64,000 nucleotides of DNA from Ashinkailepas kermadecensis (Eukaryota; Arthropoda; Thecostraca; Neolepadidae): NCBI GenBank assembly GCA_034440615.1, contig JAOTOM010005127.1, positions 496,001-560,000 on the forward strand, written 5' to 3'. The notes under the pieces are model-generated. The model ran no database searches. It saw nothing but the letters and a program-made list of their open reading frames with translations, and was not told the origin of the DNA. Numbering within the stretch: the stretch's first letter is position 1; the number at the start of each line of letters is the position of its first letter. A program made the translations under genes and the position numbers. Shown piece by piece: positions 1 to 11,234 of this stretch.

Positions 1-31
1 CTCAGTGTCATCCATATGGTACAAGCCAACC

Positions 32-190
32 ATGGACAGTGACCCGTTACTGCCTGTGTGGCCTGCTGTCAAGTTGGAGTTCAATAGTGCGCCAACAGAT
101 GGCGATGGGGACTCGGCGGCCCAGGCAGTATGTGCATGGTCCAGCTTTCTGACACCCGGTCGGGATGTCAAGCGCTGCCACGATGAAATG
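32..190 (+). CDS. Zinc-finger gene, exon 1 (N-terminus)
   Basis: This segment encodes 53 residues starting MDSDPLLPVWPAVKLEF. The ATG at 32 sits in a good initiation context (ACCATGG). The exon ends at a strong donor, ATG|GTGAGC, on a complete codon, matching the phase-0 start of exon 2. VKLE fits the SUMO-site pattern (hydrophobic-K-x-E), which is common in zinc-finger repressors; its use here is inference. The frame reads through a stop 7 nt after the donor, as expected for an exon end. The frame is also open upstream to base 2, so the true start may lie outside the window. Confidence 0.7.
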
Positions 191-1241
191 GTGAGCTGAA
201 GCTATTTAAGCTCACACGTCATTTTAAGAATGGCAGAATAGACAGACGACAGGTAGAAGGAATCGAATTTTGAGAATAATTCTTGCATGGAATGACGGAC
301 CGGGATTGTTTCTGCTCGTCGATGAATGCCGGTTCTGTCGCGTGCATAGCGATATGTATCAGCTGCAGGGGGCACGTGCGCAGTTTTTGTTTGCAACTTC
401 CTCGCTTGCTGTGTGACCTTCAGAATAGGGCAACGCCATTGTTCGGTCAGCTGATGTTTGTCTGTTAGTGTGCGTGGTGTTGGGAGCTACGTTATTTCTT
501 TGTTCAGGATGCAGGTGTCACTGCAAATGTCCCCTAAATGAGGGAAGTACTGTTCATAGTCGGCGTAATGCGCTATTCCTTACTTGGGAGATGTACAATA
601 GGGTGGCTCGTTTGTTGCGCACTTCCGAGCTCCAAAGGGCCCATCAAATACTCCGCTATGGTTGGCACCAGTTTAAACTCAGCGCGGGCAGAGCTGGTTT
701 CGAAAAGGTGAGATAATATCCGGTCGCGCAGTAGGTTGACACCAGTCTAACCTCAGTGGAGGTAGGGGTGGGTTGGCAAAGGTGGACAGAACACTATAAC
801 GTGACTAGAATCTTGATTCCCGGTTAACAATACGCCATCACTCCATTCACTGCAATGCGCCCTTCGCGTGACAGTTTGAGTATGGAATGCAAAACTGGAT
901 GCCGAAGTGAGTCAGTAGGAAGTCGGTACCCCTGACAATAGCTGGCTCCACCAACTCAATGATCGAGTGCAAGGACTCGCCAAGGGTAACACCACCAACC
1001 GATAATGAATATGGATGAAAATGACACCAGTGGGATCCGAAGGGAAGGCAATCCGAAGGGATGGGAATCCGAAGGGATGGGAGAGGCTGTGGTGCATGCA
1101 AGTGGGCATCAGCTAGAGCCGCGCGTTTTCATTGTGTTCAAAAAGTCGGGTGGTGAGAACCTGCCAGTTTTGATGACTTGAGGTGCGACGCGGCGCGGCT
1201 CGCCGCGCTCCAATCGCCGCCGAACTTCACACATTTTGATC

Positions 1242-1359
1242 TCGAGTCTCACCTGTCGCTACTCTTCGCCCGCGACCAATCGGCGTGAGAGATTGGCGAC
1301 GCTACATGACTCAACGGTCGACGTGTCGTAAAACCAATAACCAACCAACCAACCAACCA
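1242..1359 (+). mobile_element. SINE family A, 5'-truncated, in intron 1
   Basis: The copy begins inside the tRNA-like head (TCGAGTCTCACCTG), carries the body CCGCGACCAATCGGCGTGAG and ends in (CCAA)n. It is flanked by a perfect 13-bp target-site duplication, ACACATTTTGATC, at 1229-1241 and 1360-1372. Full-length relatives lie at 24277 and 27574. Confidence 0.92.
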
Positions 1360-1670
1360 ACACATTTTGATCAAATTGTCAATGTCAAATTTTGATGTTC
1401 AGCCGTATGGCGCTATTCGACTGGGTAGACCCTTCCGAACTCGGAACTTTATGAAATAAGAACAGTGCTGATTCTTGCGCATTCGTGCCACCAGCTTGGT
1501 TGCTGTTCAGTAGACAGTGAAGAGTACTAATTTGATTTTTTTAAATTTAATCCGAGTTCTTGTTGGGGTGGCTTTATGAACCAGGGTCCTAGCTTGTTGC
1601 GTGAACCCTGGCCCCACCACCCGATCCATGAATTCCAGTCCAACGGCAGAATTTTGACCGAAAGTTTAAC

Positions 1671-1853
1671 GTGCCGTCAATGCATCGGCACGGCCGCCCG
1701 GTAACTCGTCTCCGGCCTTATCGGGCCAGCTGCCAACTGACCCTCCAGCCGGGGGCTAAATGCGAGCGCGCGAAGCGACTCGAACCCTGCGTTGCCAGGA
1801 CAAGGGAGACCAGAGCAGGCCAGCGCTCTAACCAACTGAGCTACCGGGGCGGC
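1671..1853 (-). mobile_element. SINE family C, tRNA-derived, in intron 1
   Basis: On the minus strand the head has an A box (TAGCTCAGTTGG) and B box (GGTTCGAGTCG) but an enlarged middle, so it is not a functional tRNA. The 3' part reads ...GGCCGTGCCGATGCATTGACGGCAC. Two relatives, also on the minus strand, lie at 17598-17727 and 46760-46945. No clean target duplication was found. Confidence 0.8.
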
Positions 1854-1958
1854 TAATTTAGACTGCAACTGCGATTAAGTATCGTGTGTAGGCTTCGACC
1901 GATACCCTGATGACTGCGACCACTCTGCATGGTCCTGACAACTCTTCTTTACATACAG

Positions 1959-2092
1959 GATGGGCCGACCTGTGTCGCCGTGGCGACCGATCCGCTGGCG
2001 CAGATGGGTGGGCCGGCGGATGACTTCGCCTCCATTGGTCCGCCGTCTCCACCGCACGACTTCCCTAGCTTCACACCTAAGGCAACACTCGA
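1959..2092 (+). CDS. Zinc-finger gene, exon 2 (Pro/Asp-rich linker)
   Basis: The segment lies between a pyrimidine-rich acceptor ending ACATACAG and a consensus donor GTAAGT. It is open only in the frame that continues exon 1: 44 codons plus 2 nt, reading DGPTCVAVATDPLAQMGGPA and then a Pro/Ser-rich stretch. It is GC-richer than its AT-rich flanks. No domain is recognised; acidic, proline-rich linkers of this kind often precede finger arrays. Confidence 0.75.
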
Positions 2093-2214
2093 GTAAGTAG
2101 TCTTCTCTGATCTGGGGTTCTTTTTGATGCGCTATGCCGACTGCGGACGTGGAAACTTTGAGCGGTTTGTTGGTTTCGCACCTCTATCAGTGCGTCACGT
2201 TCTGATTTCATGCC

Positions 2215-2390
2215 GCGGTAGCTCAGTCGGTAGAGCGTCGGTCTCTTGATCGAAAGATCGTGGATTCGAATCTCGCAACCGACGGCATTTACCGAGTCCA
2301 TCCGCGACCAATCGGCATGGGAGGTTGGCGACGCTATATAACCTAGCAGTTGAATGCGTCGTAAAAGAACCCAAGGTTCTTCTTCTTCTT
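2215..2390 (+). mobile_element. SINE family B (tRNA-Lys-like), full length, in intron 2
   Basis: The head closely follows a tRNA-Lys(CTT) pattern: A box TAGCTCAGTCGG, CTCTTGA in the anticodon loop position and B box GATTCGAATCT. The body is shared with family A and the tail is (TTC)n. It is flanked by TTCTGATTTCATGCC at 2200-2214 and TTCTGAGTTCATGCC at 2391-2405 (14 of 15 identical). Confidence 0.92.
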
Positions 2391-2850
2391 TTCTGAGTTC
2401 ATGCCCTCTGCTCGCCGATGATCGAAGACGCCTTTTTGGAGTGGCGCAATCGCTGTCACTCCGCGATCTCCTTGGTGACGACTCACGCGCGGTAACTTTG
2501 TGACAAATTTTTCGCTTTCCTTCAGATGTCGACTTCAGAGCGATTTACACACCGCACTGACATTTAACACCAGAAACTCGGAATGATCTGTCTGTATTCT
2601 GAAGGTTCGTGTACTACTGTTGGCACCAATCCGCTTAAGCTGTCCATCTAACATTGTTATGGACGCTGTGAGACCAAAGCAGTCCAAGCCAAAATAACCA
2701 ACCAACCAACTCAATCCAGCATTTTACGGACGCAGTATAACATATACAGTTAATTCGCCCCCGTGACTTAACAACTAGCTGATCTGTGTTAGCACAAGAA
2801 ACAACTTCCGTTATTGTGACCGTGACCCACGGATACGTGCTCGTTTTCAG

Positions 2851-2900
2851 ATCCGGTAGTGCGTTGGCCACACCGGAACAAAAGCTGAGGACCATAATCG
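2851..2900 (+). CDS. Zinc-finger gene, exon 3 (50-nt micro-exon)
   Basis: This is a 50-nt exon between acceptor CTCGTTTTCAG and donor GTGAGT. The 2 nt left by exon 2 plus its first base give Glu; it then encodes SGSALATPEQKLRTII, and its last G joins the first two bases of exon 4 to give Gly. Both junctions keep the frame, which is the main support because so short an exon has little coding signal of its own. Confidence 0.7.
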
Positions 2901-3330
2901 GTGAGTCTTGGCATGCGTGTCTGGTGGGACGCGATGTCTTACCACAGGTTCTTCAGCAACGTCAGGCGTGAAATGCTGCCGTCACTGGAGTCCAATGCAA
3001 CATTTCCCAGCACACCCTGTACTGCATATGTATGTACACATATGTAGCTTGGAACGAAGTACATATGTAGCTTCAAAATCGCTGCACGTGTGCAGTGATT
3101 GTAGTGTACTCTGGCCGTTTTCCCACGTGTACCAGGGCTCTGTATGTCGGTGGTGCTCCATGGTGATATACTGTACGATGGTGGGCTGCTAGCAACGGCA
3201 GTCTGTTCAGGAGCGTAATGTCGGTGTGGTAGGTTGTGCTGCCTCGGGCCAATTCTTCCTGTGTCCTGTAGCACGATCATACATGAATACAGCAGCGGAG
3301 CAGGACATCAGCCTCACAAGTCCGACATTT

Positions 3331-3481
3331 GTCGGACTCTTGATCGAAAGATCGTGGGTTCGAATCTCACAACCGACGGAATTTACCGAGTCCACCCGCG
3401 ACCAATCGGCGTGAGAGGTTGGCGACGCTATATAACCTAGCGGTTGAATGCGTCGTAAAAGAACCCAAGGTTCTTCTTCTT
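3331..3481 (+). mobile_element. SINE family B, 5'-truncated, in intron 3
   Basis: The copy starts in the anticodon arm (GTCGGACTCTTGATCG), carries the shared body and ends in (TTC)n. A perfect 14-bp target duplication, CAAGTCCGACATTT, flanks it at 3317-3330 and 3482-3495. Confidence 0.94.
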
Positions 3482-3797
3482 CAAGTCCGACATTTTGGCT
3501 TTGGCCTTGACCAGCTTTGGCTGTCGATCCTCGTGCAAGATTCATCCCCTCGTGTCTTCTCACCGTATCTCTGCTGTCACAATCCACGGCTATGGGTCGA
3601 ATTTAGATTGCAACATGCAAGTGCGCGGAAACGCTGTTGAAGTTATCTGAGTCAATTTCTGGCGATGTTTCAGATAGAAATAGATACTGTTTTCGCCAGG
3701 GGGATTACATCGCAAGGTGGGCAGTCCACGCGCGTGTGATTTCTTCTTCTCCCATCCGGTTCTCATGTGAAACACACGCCGCCGTGTTTGGTTTCAG

Positions 3798-5263
3798 GTG
3801 CCACTGCGTCTGGTTCCCACTGCGACAGCAAGGACCGTCTTCTCTGTGAACGGACAGCCTCGGGAGTTGCATCGCAGTGCAGCGTTAGCAGCGCCGACGA
3901 CAGCAACAGCAGCCAGCGCTGTGTGGACGCCAGCGACACTTCGCGACAGCAGCCCACGACTCAGCCGGCAGCGAGTTCGTGCGACCGTGACGTGTGTGGC
4001 AAGGTGTTCAAGAGTCGTGAATGGCTGCTTCAACACCGCAGAGTGGACGCGGGTGCGACGGCGTGTAGCGGTGGTGGTCGCGGCAGACATTCAGACCAGA
4101 TAATCAGTGATGAGAGTTTGGCCCCGAAGCGGCCCCCGGTAGCCCTCACCGGAGATGCGCCGCACAGCTGTGGGGTATGCGACAAGACGTTCACTGTCAA
4201 GTCCGGTCTGGTTGGCCATATCATAGCCAACGTCGGAGAGCAAGCTTACAGGTGTAAGAAATGCCGCAGGGTGTACGCTTCCAAGTGCGAATTGGTTCGT
4301 CACATGAGAACCCACACCGGAAAGAGACCGCATCGGTGCGCTACATGCGGGAGCGCGTTTGCCGAGAAGGGGAATCTCGTGAGACACATGCGGATCCATG
4401 CCGGTGAGAGACACTTCAAGTGTGAGTTATGCGGCAGGGCATATATCGAGAAGACGGCCCTGAGTCGGCACATGAAAGCCCACACTGCGCAGAAAAACTT
4501 CAAGTGTGATGTATGTGGCAGGGCATATATTGACAAGGCGACCTTGATGAGGCACATGAACACGCATACTGGAGAGATACACTACACGTGCGGTGCGTGC
4601 GGAAAGGTGTTTGCGTACAAGGCCAGCTTGGTTGTTCACATGAAAACGCACACCGGGGAGCGCCCGAACAAATGTGAGGAGTGCGGCAAGGCGTTTACCG
4701 TGAAGGACGCCTTAGTAGCGCACATGAAGACGCACACCGGGGAGAGAAACTTCAAGTGCAATGCGTGCGACAGAACGTTTACTATCAAAGGCAACTTGGT
4801 GAGTCACATGAGAATCCACACCGGAGAACGACCTTTCAAGTGTGGGATATGTTGCAGGTCATTCACCGTGAACGACCATTTACTTATTCACACGAGAACC
4901 CACACCGGGGAGCGACCTTACGGATGCGGGACATGTTACAGGTCGTTTCCTTCCAAGAGCAACTTGGTTAGTCACATGAGAACCCACACCAGGGAGCGAC
5001 CGTACAAATGTGAGACATGTGACAGGTCGTTTGCTACCAAGACCAACTTAGACAGGCATGCGCGAACACACACCGGACAGCGGCCGTACACATGTGAGAC
5101 ATGTAACAAGTCTTTCTCCATCCAGGCCAACTTAGTCAAGCACACGGGAACCCACACCGGAGAGCGACCGTACACGTGCGAGGTATGTGCCGGGTCGTTT
5201 ACTGTCCGGGCCAGCTTAATCAGGCACAGGAGAATCCACGCCAGAGCGCTGTCCTCTCTGTGA
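3798..5263 (+). CDS. Zinc-finger gene, exon 4: 12 complete C2H2 fingers
   Basis: This terminal exon encodes 487 residues. A Ser/Thr/Gln-rich region comes first, then a degenerate finger-like motif with Cys-Gly-Lys-Val-Phe, then a finger whose second His is lost (CGVCDKTF...GHIIANV, near 4150-4230). Twelve complete fingers of the form C-x2-C-x12-H-x3-H follow from about 4249 to 5240, most joined by TGERP-type linkers. Such arrays bind DNA in the nucleus through the helix residues between Cys and His pairs. The frame has no ATG between the in-frame stop at 3737 and the fingers, so the start must come from an upstream exon; the acceptor GTTTGGTTTCAG at 3786-3797 supplies it. No KRAB, SCAN or BTB domain is visible. 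The stop is TGA at 5261-5263. The exact orthologue is not recognised. Confidence 0.93.
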
Positions 5264-5499
5264 GGCACATGCTATTTACTATCAACATGAAGAACATGAA
5301 GGAACATGAAGTCTGACGCGGGAGGTTGTGCTGAAGTTTGTCACGGGAGAATAGTCCCACACGACACTGGGCATCGACTCTACACACGTGGCGCCTGTGG
5401 AAGGATGTTGCAGAAAAGCGAATCGGGGCTGACGAGTATTGAGAAGTCCTGTACTGTATGGTGTGCTGAACCGCTCGTAACTGTGGTTGCCGCTGGTGA

Positions 5500-5505
5500 A
5501 ATAAA
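5500..5505 (+). promoter_or_regulatory. Polyadenylation signal AATAAA of the zinc-finger gene
   Basis: A canonical AATAAA lies 237 nt after the stop codon, followed by a GT/T-containing stretch (GTGAGTTTCG). This gives a short 3' UTR. A second AATAAA at 5905-5910 is an alternative. Confidence 0.6.
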
Positions 5506-6987
5506 GTGAGTTTCGCCACCCTAGTTTCGCTGCTGTACTCCGAGACATTGCGCGGTAGTGTACACCAGGAGGTGGCACGCACCGACGCTCGAACTGCAGC
5601 ATTTCCGATCATTTTTCGCTCCCGTACTTTGTTCCAACACTGATGCGCAAGTGCAACAATTCTGAGTATGTTCAGCTCGAATTGAAAACTTCCGACGCAA
5701 GGTATCACCGCGAAGGAATTCAGTGGTTAAAGACAACAACAGGATAATTTTCCCAGGTGTTCCATTTCCAACTGTCATGGAAGGCATAAGATTGCGACAT
5801 AAGCCGTTTGGAAGCTTTCGTTCGCTTTTGGACTCGTGATTTTCGGGATCAATATATTACCCATTTCTTTTAAAAGGTCGATATGGTGCGGTTCCAAGTA
5901 GAAAAATAAATGATGCTTGTGATTTCCCAGTGAATTCCTTTCCCGACACAACTTTTATCCCTGTTGATTATACGGTTGAGGCTGAGTGAACTTGCGAACT
6001 TCCTTCGCTTTAATATATATATATATATGACAACATCAGGAGCGTGGCGGAATAGCCATAGCCAATGCCAGCCTCTTTTTCACGTCGCGACGCCGAACAG
6101 ATGTTGGATGTGGCAAGTTTTGCATCGAGCTGGCTTGGAGCAGGTGGAGTAAGGATGGGATGGCTCGCCAACCTGGGACATCGGGCTGGTTTGTGGCATG
6201 TCTTGCTGTCATGGCTTTCTCTATTTTTAACGTTTTTGAATCCCATTATGTCAGCGGCCAGGCAAAAGAGAAGTCTACACGGGCCCTTAGTACATAAGTT
6301 CCCTAAATCCGTCAAATCCACATACAGATATGCCATATTTTGCTTCAAACAGAGGCACGATATGTACATTGCAAGATGACACCATGAATTGCTCATCTTG
6401 TCACAGTTAGCGTCGTGACCAAATTTAACCCAGTAGGAACTTGTTTCCTCAGGCAAGATAGCAGGGTCACCTCAAGCGATTTTTTTTCACGTCTCGCAAA
6501 TCATTTCCCATCTATCTCTACATTAAATATATGGAATCCTGACACCAATGGCAACGGCCAGGCAAAAGCAAAGTGAGAACGACTTGTTCATGGCACAAAT
6601 GCTCCAAATCCGTTTCGAGTGTCGCCGTTAAATCACTCCTAACCTGTCATACTTGTCTTCAAGCTGACCCACATAATGAGCGCTACCAAATGAGACCATT
6701 AATAGTCTGTTGTCGGAGGTTAGATCATGACCTACATTAGTTATTTGGGCTTTAGGGCGCTTCGACCAGAATTGATCATTCGCGATCATGACCTACATTG
6801 ATCCATGTGCCCTAGATTCCTTTTTAGGGCACATTTATGACAATTTAGCGCAGGATGACAGCGCTGCTCGAGACATTTCATGATGGGCTCTTTCACGTGC
6901 AGGAACCGGTTACTTCTATCGCTACTGCTCCAGTCGTTAAATCCCAGTATAGCAGCGGCGCCAAAAACAAAGTCCCAGCAGGCCTCT

Positions 6988-7160
6988 ATCACGCGCGCAG
7001 GAGGTCCTCCTACATAATGCGCACCGGAGGGAGGGGTGGCGGGCGGATTCGACCCTCCTTCGATCTCAAACTGCTGAAGAAGCCCAACATTCGGAGAGTA
7101 TATCGCGGCTGTAGTGAACTCGGCGCAGTTTACATTTCACACTACACTACTTTAGTGATG
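6988..7160 (+). mobile_element. Fragment related to the piggyBac-like element at 39.2 kb
   Basis: The stretch CACGCGCGCAGGAGG, then AATGCGCACCGGAGG and a G-rich GGCGGATTC segment, follows the order of the left end of the element at 39189. Similarity continues weakly (GTAGTGAACTC) to about 7160. No TTAA flank or right end is visible, so it is a degraded fragment. Confidence 0.5.
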
Positions 7161-8154
7161 ACACAAATGTTCTAAATCTGCGAAATTAACATAGGTCACA
7201 TAGATTCAAATTAGTCATCAGCTGATATCCGAAAGCATCGTTGTCATTCCGTATATAACGTGTGGGTTAGTTTGAAAGCAAATATATAATTTACATGTAA
7301 ATTCGATCGGTATCGATAACATTTGCATACTTACTAAGACGTTTGTACCTAGTTTTTTTGTGGTGGACCATCGCCATATTGGGATTCAATATATTTACTA
7401 ATAGAGACAGAAGGAAATGATATGTCACTCGGCAGAGTATGTCATAAAGCTTCTGGAACCACGCATTTATCCTGCCTGATGCACGCAGGCCCTACGAGGC
7501 TACAACAGGTCATCACCCGACCTGTGACAACATCGGTGAAGAATGGTTCCATCTTCAATAGTCTCCGAGTCACCATGTGTGCACATGGATGATGCACATC
7601 GTGACGTCAGGTTGAAACCAAACACGTCGATTTATTCGTTGGTTTGACAGACGACGAACATTTCTGCGATGACCAACATAGGTGGCTGGTGGTGCCACCT
7701 ATTGGCCAATTTGTCCGCAGTGGTGCCACCTGTCGGCAAAACGGAGATTGCGTTATGGTTGGTAGATAAGCCGTTGGATGGGACGATAGATGGGCCGATA
7801 GATGGGCTGGTAGATAAGCTGGTAGATGTGCTGGTAGATGTGCAGGATGTTTTAGTAGCTGGCAGGTGGGTGGCGCTGTGAAATAATATCAAGTCGGCCG
7901 TATGGTCAGATCACTGCATAGCAATTGTTTTATCGTGTTATTATTTTGAAATCTTCTCATTCGCGTAGGTTGACTGTGTGTGTCTGTTTGTTTCACCTAT
8001 AATATCATGCTTTCGGTTGTGGAACGGCAGTGTGGGGCGCTGACGGGCTTCCGCCCGGGATTATTGTTGTCATGGAAACGCCGATTGGGCCTCACAGTTT
8101 TCTGGTTTTCTGTTTTCTGTGGTTAACTCTAATGCAAAACCGGCGCTGTCGACT

Positions 8155-8178
8155 GTTCGTACACCAAGGTGTACGAAC
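8155..8178. repeat. Perfect 11-bp inverted repeat with 2-nt loop
   Basis: GTTCGTACACC, a 2-nt spacer, then GGTGTACGAAC. It is isolated in non-coding DNA. Confidence 0.8.
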
Positions 8179-8876
8179 GATCTGGCCATTTAGCCGCCGT
8201 GCGATCGACTACGTCGTAGGCATTGACTACATCGTAGGCAGACTAAGCCACCTAGTTCTCTGCCCGACTGTTGTCAAATTCGGATTGGAAATATATTAGA
8301 ATATAAGCGCCAAGGAGCAAAGTGGGCTCGCACCGCCGCCGGTGTTTTGCACTTTTGCATCTATAGCTCGGCAACGGTTGCGGATAGGATAATGAAATAC
8401 GGCCAACGGTTCAAAGTCGAGTCACTTCAGATTGTGATCAATGTCGGGATGGATTAACCGTGGGGTGTACCCGTGGCGCGCGACCACTTTCTCCATCAAT
8501 GGAGAAACCAATTGGTATCAAATGCCAATGTATTACCAATTGGCAATAAATACTCGGCGGTGGGCGGTACTAAATGCTCGGCGGTGGTTCGCTCTCTCGC
8601 CGGCAGGTGGCAGGTGCGCTCTGCCAGCAGATGGCAGCAGGGTACTAGTACCCAGCTAGTATTCATTATGTGAGATATCATATTTCGAGCGACGCGAAGA
8701 AGCATGCCGCCTTGACCCCGCCGGTGGCATGCTTTCTGCATTCGGTACCCGACTATAGGAGGATGCATCACGACTTGTGCAACTTTTTCAGAATCATTTT
8801 CAAACAAATCGTCGTGGTCCATCCCCCTAGACCGAAATGTTTTACCCGCTCATCAGTAAGACCATGTACATACAAG

Positions 8877-9069
8877 CAGCGGCGCGGCCGAGGTTTTCCT
8901 AAGGGAGACCCTCCAAAATATCTGAAGAAGCAGAAAAGCCCTGGGTGCGCGAAGTGCGCGGAAAGTTTAAGGGCTTGGGTGCTGGGTGAAAATCCCACAA
9001 GTTCCAGTTTGGTCTGGTGAGTTTTTTATTCCTAGGGGGAGCCCCCCCTCCCCCTTAGCTGCGCCTCTG
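8877..9069. mobile_element. hAT-like MITE, family 1 (193 bp)
   Basis: The ends are CAGCGGCGCGG and CTGCGCCTCTG, imperfect terminal inverted repeats. Flanks are CATACAAG (8869-8876) and TATACAAG (9070-9077), an 8-bp target duplication with one mismatch, typical of hAT elements. Related copies lie at 28673, 42577 and 58372. It encodes nothing recognisable. Confidence 0.75.
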
Positions 9070-9077
9070 TATACAAG

Positions 9078-10841
9078 CTTGGTTTTTCGCCGCCGAACTA
9101 CAACAAGACAGCACATGATGAATGAAAATGAAGAAGGGGGTGCCGTTGCCACAGAAGTGCTAAAGTTCAGGCAGCAAACGGTGTTCGGGCTTGTCATGAG
9201 ATGATCTAAAACGGACATCAATGAGGAGACCAGCGTGATGACTTTTCCTGCCTTAATTGTCTTTTATATCGGCTGACTGATATTCGCTTGAATAAGTCGT
9301 TTCTGCCGAAGTCGATAGTCTAACTGCGGACTGCTTTGGGAGTGAACTTCAACTTCATCCGATACTTCTTCCGATATGTATAAGACACGAAGCAAAACGC
9401 ATGCTATCACGATGCTGAACAACAGTACACCTGCGGTCTGCACTATGTCGGCAGTTTTGCATTGCTGCACTAACAAAGCCCTAGGCTACAAAAGTGCATT
9501 ATTAGCTTTGTGTAGCCTCGGGGCCGCGATACCTGTGTATAAAATGCGCATTGGCTGGTGCCGCGAGAGATCTAGGGCACTATGTGGCAAGGATGGGCTA
9601 TTGCTACAATTAGAACGTCTCAATATTGAATGAGTTTTAATATATTCAAGATTGCACGGAAAAGTTCTGCTTTGAGAATGGGACGAATTGTTTACCTTTA
9701 TACTCGCGCAAGCTATAATTTATTGATATGCAGGCAGCTTTACTTCACACTGACCATTACTTCCGTTGCTTAGGTATGTTAGTGTATATATATATATATA
9801 TTTCCATGACCTACTGTGGTAGTAGTTCATTGCATGCGAATGTGTTCAAGGTGAATATATCGTTTGTGCGCATCCCGTTTGCTGAAATATCTCATAGATC
9901 TTGGTGGCTCCTGAACAGAGGGGCAGCCGAGGGGGTGCAGCGGGGGCCCGGTCCCTCTACCACGGTCTCTCTTAGGAACCAAAATACCCTAGATCAAACG
10001 CTAAATTTTACGATTTTCGCCACGTGAAAGCAAGAATTTCCTGTGTACTTCGCGCGCCGAAAGCATTTAGTGTGTGTGTGTGTGGATGAATTTTGCCAAC
10101 CTGCCACCGTGTTGGTGATATCGGCTGTTAAGCATTTACTATTTTGTCCCATTTGTTTTGTCGGTCCCCTTCCCGTTATAAAGTCCTGACTGTGCCTCTG
10201 CTGCTGATTACAATTTCCTTGGATGCATCATTTTATTCAATGTGCCTGAACGTTCTAGCACCATGACGAAGACGCAATTAGGACGTACTAGCTTTTGGCG
10301 TAAAGCACCCAGGGGCTGCTAAAATGCACTAAAATGCAGTTGCATATAATGGGCGCTGTATAACCAATGTAGTTGATGCGCCCTAAAGCCCTAATAACCA
10401 ACCATGGCTTGTTCCGCCCCGCGATCCGCGTCTTCTGCCGCCCCTGGCGCCGCGCCTGCCCCGTCGTGTTTTCTTAGGCGCTGTTTTTGTAGCGGCGACG
10501 CTCCCCTCGGTCGGGTTGGCCGAGGGGGCGGGAGCTGGTGACTGCCGGGGGCGGTGATGACGTCACGGACGGGACGGCTGCGTGTGCGTTGCGAGCCCGG
10601 GTTGACCGGGGGACGTGATGGCGGTGAATATTTGAACCAGGGCGATGGATAGCAGCAGCCTGATGATGTCCGAATGCATGATGAAAACTGGTAGAGCTGT
10701 AGATAGACGATGCAGAACACTATTGCTGGAAACACAGGAATTCCGACCAGCACCGGCGTCAGTCAGACCATTGCCTTCTCCGCTGCAGTGTCGGAAATAA
10801 GACTAACCACGGGCATAATCTCTTGCATCAAGCTGCTGCTT
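9078..10841. other. Intergenic region, no gene recognised
   Basis: The interval is AT-rich with a short (TA)n at about 9786-9801. A GC-rich patch spans about 10410-10620. The short frames present lack splice context or recognisable motifs. Confidence 0.55.
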
Positions 10842-10849
10842 GGTGCAAG

Positions 10850-11234
10850 CAGTGGCGCACCGGATGGGGGGCCCAGGGGGCCCGCCCCCCCCCCCCCCAT
10901 GAGACCAAAGTGCCCTTTTGGCCAAAAGTGCCCTTTTGACCGAAAAGTGCCCTCTTGGCCGGAATGTCCCAAATTTAGCCAAAAAAATCACCTGCCTTAT
11001 CATAAGGCAGGTGATTTTCGGGCTAAATTTGGGACATTCCGGCCAAAAAAATCATTTTTTCTAGCAATTTTAAACCAAATTGCTTGCTACCCCCCTCCCC
11101 CGGTCAACAAACCTTCCAGTGTGCCCCGGGCCGCAAAGTGCCCTTTGGAGCCGGTCAAGTGCCCTTTTTGAGCCGGCCAAGTGCCCTTTTCAGTCCGGGC
11201 CCCCCCCCATGGAAAAATCTTGGGTGCGCGCCTG
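10850..11234. mobile_element. hAT-like MITE with internal palindrome (385 bp)
   Basis: Termini are CAGTGGCGCACC and GGGTGCGCGCCTG, flanked by a perfect 8-bp duplication GGTGCAAG at 10842-10849 and 11235-11242. The centre (10955-11046) is a near-perfect palindrome with arms of about 46 bp. Motifs of the form AAGTGCCCTTTT recur on both sides. The 8-bp duplication and CAG...CTG ends fit hAT-superfamily non-autonomous elements. Confidence 0.9.

Larger units (their letters stand above)
32..5263 (+). other. Gene span: four-exon C2H2 zinc-finger protein gene
   Basis: The gene is assembled from four segments, 32-190, 1959-2092, 2851-2900 and 3798-5263, that total 1809 nt (602 residues plus stop). 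Donors are ATG|GTGAGC, CGA|GTAAGT and TCG|GTGAGT; acceptors end in ACATACAG, GTTTTCAG and GGTTTCAG. Exon phases are 0, then 2 nt, then 1 nt carried over, and they agree at all three junctions without any stop, which is unlikely by chance. The product has an acidic, Pro/Ser-rich N-terminal half and an array of 12 complete C2H2 fingers, so it is probably a nuclear DNA-binding regulator. A further 5' exon outside the window cannot be excluded because the exon 1 frame is open to the edge and a CTCAG precedes it at 1-5. Confidence 0.8.
5511..8876. other. Intergenic region, no gene recognised
   Basis: No exon-like segment with matching splice sites or recognisable protein was found on either strand. 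The stretch is AT-rich. It holds a short (TA)n at about 6013-6027, a transposon-derived fragment near 6988 and a short GAT-rich tandem repeat at about 7765-7850. Confidence 0.6.

Noticed and set aside
2212..2287. Apparent tRNA-Lys gene
   Set aside because: The head resembles tRNA-Lys, but the anticodon and T stems are mismatched and it is followed by the SINE body and tail with a target duplication, so it is a SINE.
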